From Comamonadaceae bacterium (GTDB lineage Bacteria > Pseudomonadota > Gammaproteobacteria > Burkholderiales > Burkholderiaceae_C), in the NCBI GenBank assembly GCA_947454695.1, contig CANGMW010000023.1:1-15290 (forward strand): a stretch of DNA of 15,290 bases, read 5' to 3'. The translations under genes and the position numbers were made by a program. The notes below the pieces were generated by a model, which worked only from the letters and a program-made list of their open reading frames with translations, searched no databases and was not told the DNA's origin. Position 1 is the stretch's first letter. Each line of letters opens with the position of its first letter. This document shows, one piece after another, positions 14,026 to 15,290 of this stretch.

Positions 14026-15290
14026 ATGACCGATCACAGCACCCAATTCTTCCTGGCCGCCACCCAAAGCGATATCGACCCCTCTGAGACCGACGAATGG
14101 CGTGAGGGTTTTATGTCGCTGGTGGCCACCCATGGCCCGCAGCGCGCGCGCTTCATCCTGAACAACCTGGTTCAACTGGCCAATGCCATCAAGGTGCAAT
14201 GGCAACCTGACTTGACCACGCCGTATGCCAACACGGTCAGCGTGGAGCGTCAGCCGGCTTTCCCGGGAGACCTCGCGATCGAGGAGCGACTCAGCTCTTT
14301 GATGCGCTGGAATGCCCTGGCGATGGTGTCCCGTGCCAATGCAGCCTATGGCGAGTTGGGCGGCCACATTGCCAGTTATGCCAGCGCAGCAGATTTGTTC
14401 GAAGTGGGCTTCAACCATTTCTTCCATGCGCGCAACCAGACGCATGGCGGCGACCTGGTGTTCTTCCAACCGCATAGCGCGCCGGGCGTGTATGCCCGTG
14501 CATTTTTGGAAGGGCGCTTGAACGAGGCCGATTTGTCCCATTACCGGCAGGAGATCACCGCCCCTGAAGGCGTGCGGGGTCTGAGCAGCTACCCGCATCC
14601 CTGGTTGATGCCCGACTTCTGGCAGTTTCCCACCGGCTCCATGGGCATTGGCCCCATCAGCTCGATTTACCACGCGCGCTTCATGCGCTACCTCACGCAT
14701 CGTAATTTGCAGGATTGCAGTGCGCGCAAGGTCTGGGGCATTTTTGGCGATGGCGAAATGGACGAGCCCGAAAGCATGAGTGCACTCACCCTGGCCTCGC
14801 GGGAAAAGCTCGACAACCTGGTCTGGGTGGTGAACTGCAACTTGCAGCGCCTGGATGGACCGGTGCGCGGCAATGGCCGCATCATTGATGAGCTCGAGCG
14901 CCTGTTCATCGGTGCCGGCTGGAATGTGGTCAAGCTGATCTGGGGCAGTGATTGGGATGGCCTGTTTGCCCGCGACACCACCAACGCGTTGCTGCGCGCC
15001 TTTGCCGATACGGTAGACGGCCAGATGCAAACCTTTGCCGCCAAAGACGGGCGCTTCAACCGCGATAACTTCTTCGGCCAGAACGAGGAGCTGGCGTGCC
15101 TTGCGCACGGCATGACCGACGAGCAGATCGACCGCCTCAAACGGGGCGGCCACGACCTGGTGAAAATCCATGCCGCGTACGCAGCGGCGGCGCAGCACCA
15201 GGGGCAGCCGACCGTGATTCTGGCGCACACGAAAAAAGGCTTTGGCATGGGCAAGGCCGGGCAGGGCAAGATGACCACGCACAGCCAAAA
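14026..15290 (+). CDS. mdeB: 2-oxoacid dehydrogenase E1, homodimeric PDH type (MdeB-like), 3' end outside window
   Basis: The frame is open from ATG 14026 to the window edge, giving 421 codons, about the first half of an E1 of the AceE family (E. coli AceE is 887). It is a thiamine-diphosphate enzyme that decarboxylates a 2-oxoacid for transfer to a lipoyl E2. The cofactor motif is GDGEMDEPES (241-250) through VVNCNLQRLDGP (268-279), and GGHIASYASAADLFEVGFNH and WQFPTGSMGIGPISS are typical. Features such as FFQPHSAPGVYARAF (146-160) and the ending MTTHSQ, together with the divergent Lrp gene, resemble the AceE paralogues called MdeB, which in Pseudomonas putida act on 2-oxobutyrate from methionine. 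I therefore favour MdeB over AceE proper, from memory of the families, at about 70%. The start has TAAGG (14018-14022) only 3 bases ahead. Confidence 0.85.
   Translation, partial: MTDHSTQFFLAATQSDIDPSETDEWREGFMSLVATHGPQRARFILNNLVQLANAIKVQWQPDLTTPYANTVSVERQPAFPGDLAIEERLSSLMRWNALAMVSRANAAYGELGGHIASYASAADLFEVGFNHFFHARNQTHGGDLVFFQPHSAPGVYARAFLEGRLNEADLSHYRQEITAPEGVRGLSSYPHPWLMPDFWQFPTGSMGIGPISSIYHARFMRYLTHRNLQDCSARKVWGIFGDGEMDEPESMSALTLASREKLDNLVWVVNCNLQRLDGPVRGNGRIIDELERLFIGAGWNVVKLIWGSDWDGLFARDTTNALLRAFADTVDGQMQTFAAKDGRFNRDNFFGQNEELACLAHGMTDEQIDRLKRGGHDLVKIHAAYAAAAQHQGQPTVILAHTKKGFGMGKAGQGKMTTHSQ

Noticed and set aside
14017..15288. A 423-residue open frame on the minus strand covering the E1 gene
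   Set aside because: The plus strand encodes an unmistakable AceE-family protein with the thiamine-diphosphate motif. The antisense frame is open only because of the codon bias and its translation has no recognisable domain.
1..15290. Mobile elements, CRISPR arrays, tRNA or rRNA genes, riboswitches
   Set aside because: No transposase or integrase frame, no regularly spaced repeat array and no recognisable structured RNA was seen on reading both strands; gaps between genes are short and accounted for.

Overview
This 15.3-kb window looks like chromosomal DNA of a betaproteobacterium of the order Burkholderiales, most like Comamonadaceae (Rhodoferax/Polaromonas/Limnohabitans type). The basis is the wording of the RelA C-terminus, the intracellular PHB depolymerase with a cysteine nucleophile, the moderately high G+C codon usage, and the gene content. 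The genus is a guess. I see no phage, IS, CRISPR, tRNA or rRNA sequence. Coding density is high and both ends cut through genes (relA on the left, a 2-oxoacid dehydrogenase E1 on the right).

Layout. 1-801: 3' end of relA (+). 837-3117: glycerol kinase glpK and DeoR-type repressor glpR (both -, glpR upstream of glpK). 3118-3283: divergent control region with CGAAY repeats and a leader palindrome. 3284-9282: a six-gene glycerol ABC importer operon (+): two different ATPases (glpS, glpT), two permeases (glpP, glpQ), a small DUF2160-type membrane protein, and a large periplasmic binding protein (glpV) preceded by an intercistronic hairpin. 9289-9317: strong hairpin, probably a terminator. 9355-10932: FAD-dependent glycerol-3-phosphate dehydrogenase glpD (+). 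10973-12190: intracellular PHB depolymerase phaZ (-). 12264-13407: a sigma-54-like promoter followed by a GST-like gene and a cupin gene (+). 13459-13920: Lrp/AsnC regulator (-). 13938-13967: near-perfect inverted repeat. From 14026: E1 of a homodimeric pyruvate-dehydrogenase-type complex, probably the MdeB-like paralogue (+, incomplete).

How the genes work together. The central 10 kb is a self-contained glycerol module. GlpV captures glycerol in the periplasm, GlpPQ with GlpST import it at the cost of ATP, GlpK phosphorylates it, GlpD oxidises glycerol-3-phosphate to dihydroxyacetone phosphate, and GlpR probably controls both divergent arms. No GlpF facilitator lies in the window. This is the ABC-type glycerol system known from Rhizobium leguminosarum.

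The most interesting sequence-level observation is the ATPase pair. GlpS has a normal LSGGQ signature but has lost its switch histidine (Thr189). GlpT keeps its switch histidine (His198) but has a broken signature (LSADA). In a head-to-tail heterodimer both defects fall in the same ATP site, which predicts one catalytic and one degenerate site in an importer of the maltose/glycerol-phosphate type. Other points worth checking are the sigma-54 promoter, the Lrp/E1 divergent pair with its palindrome, and the hairpins that may set expression of glpV and glpD.
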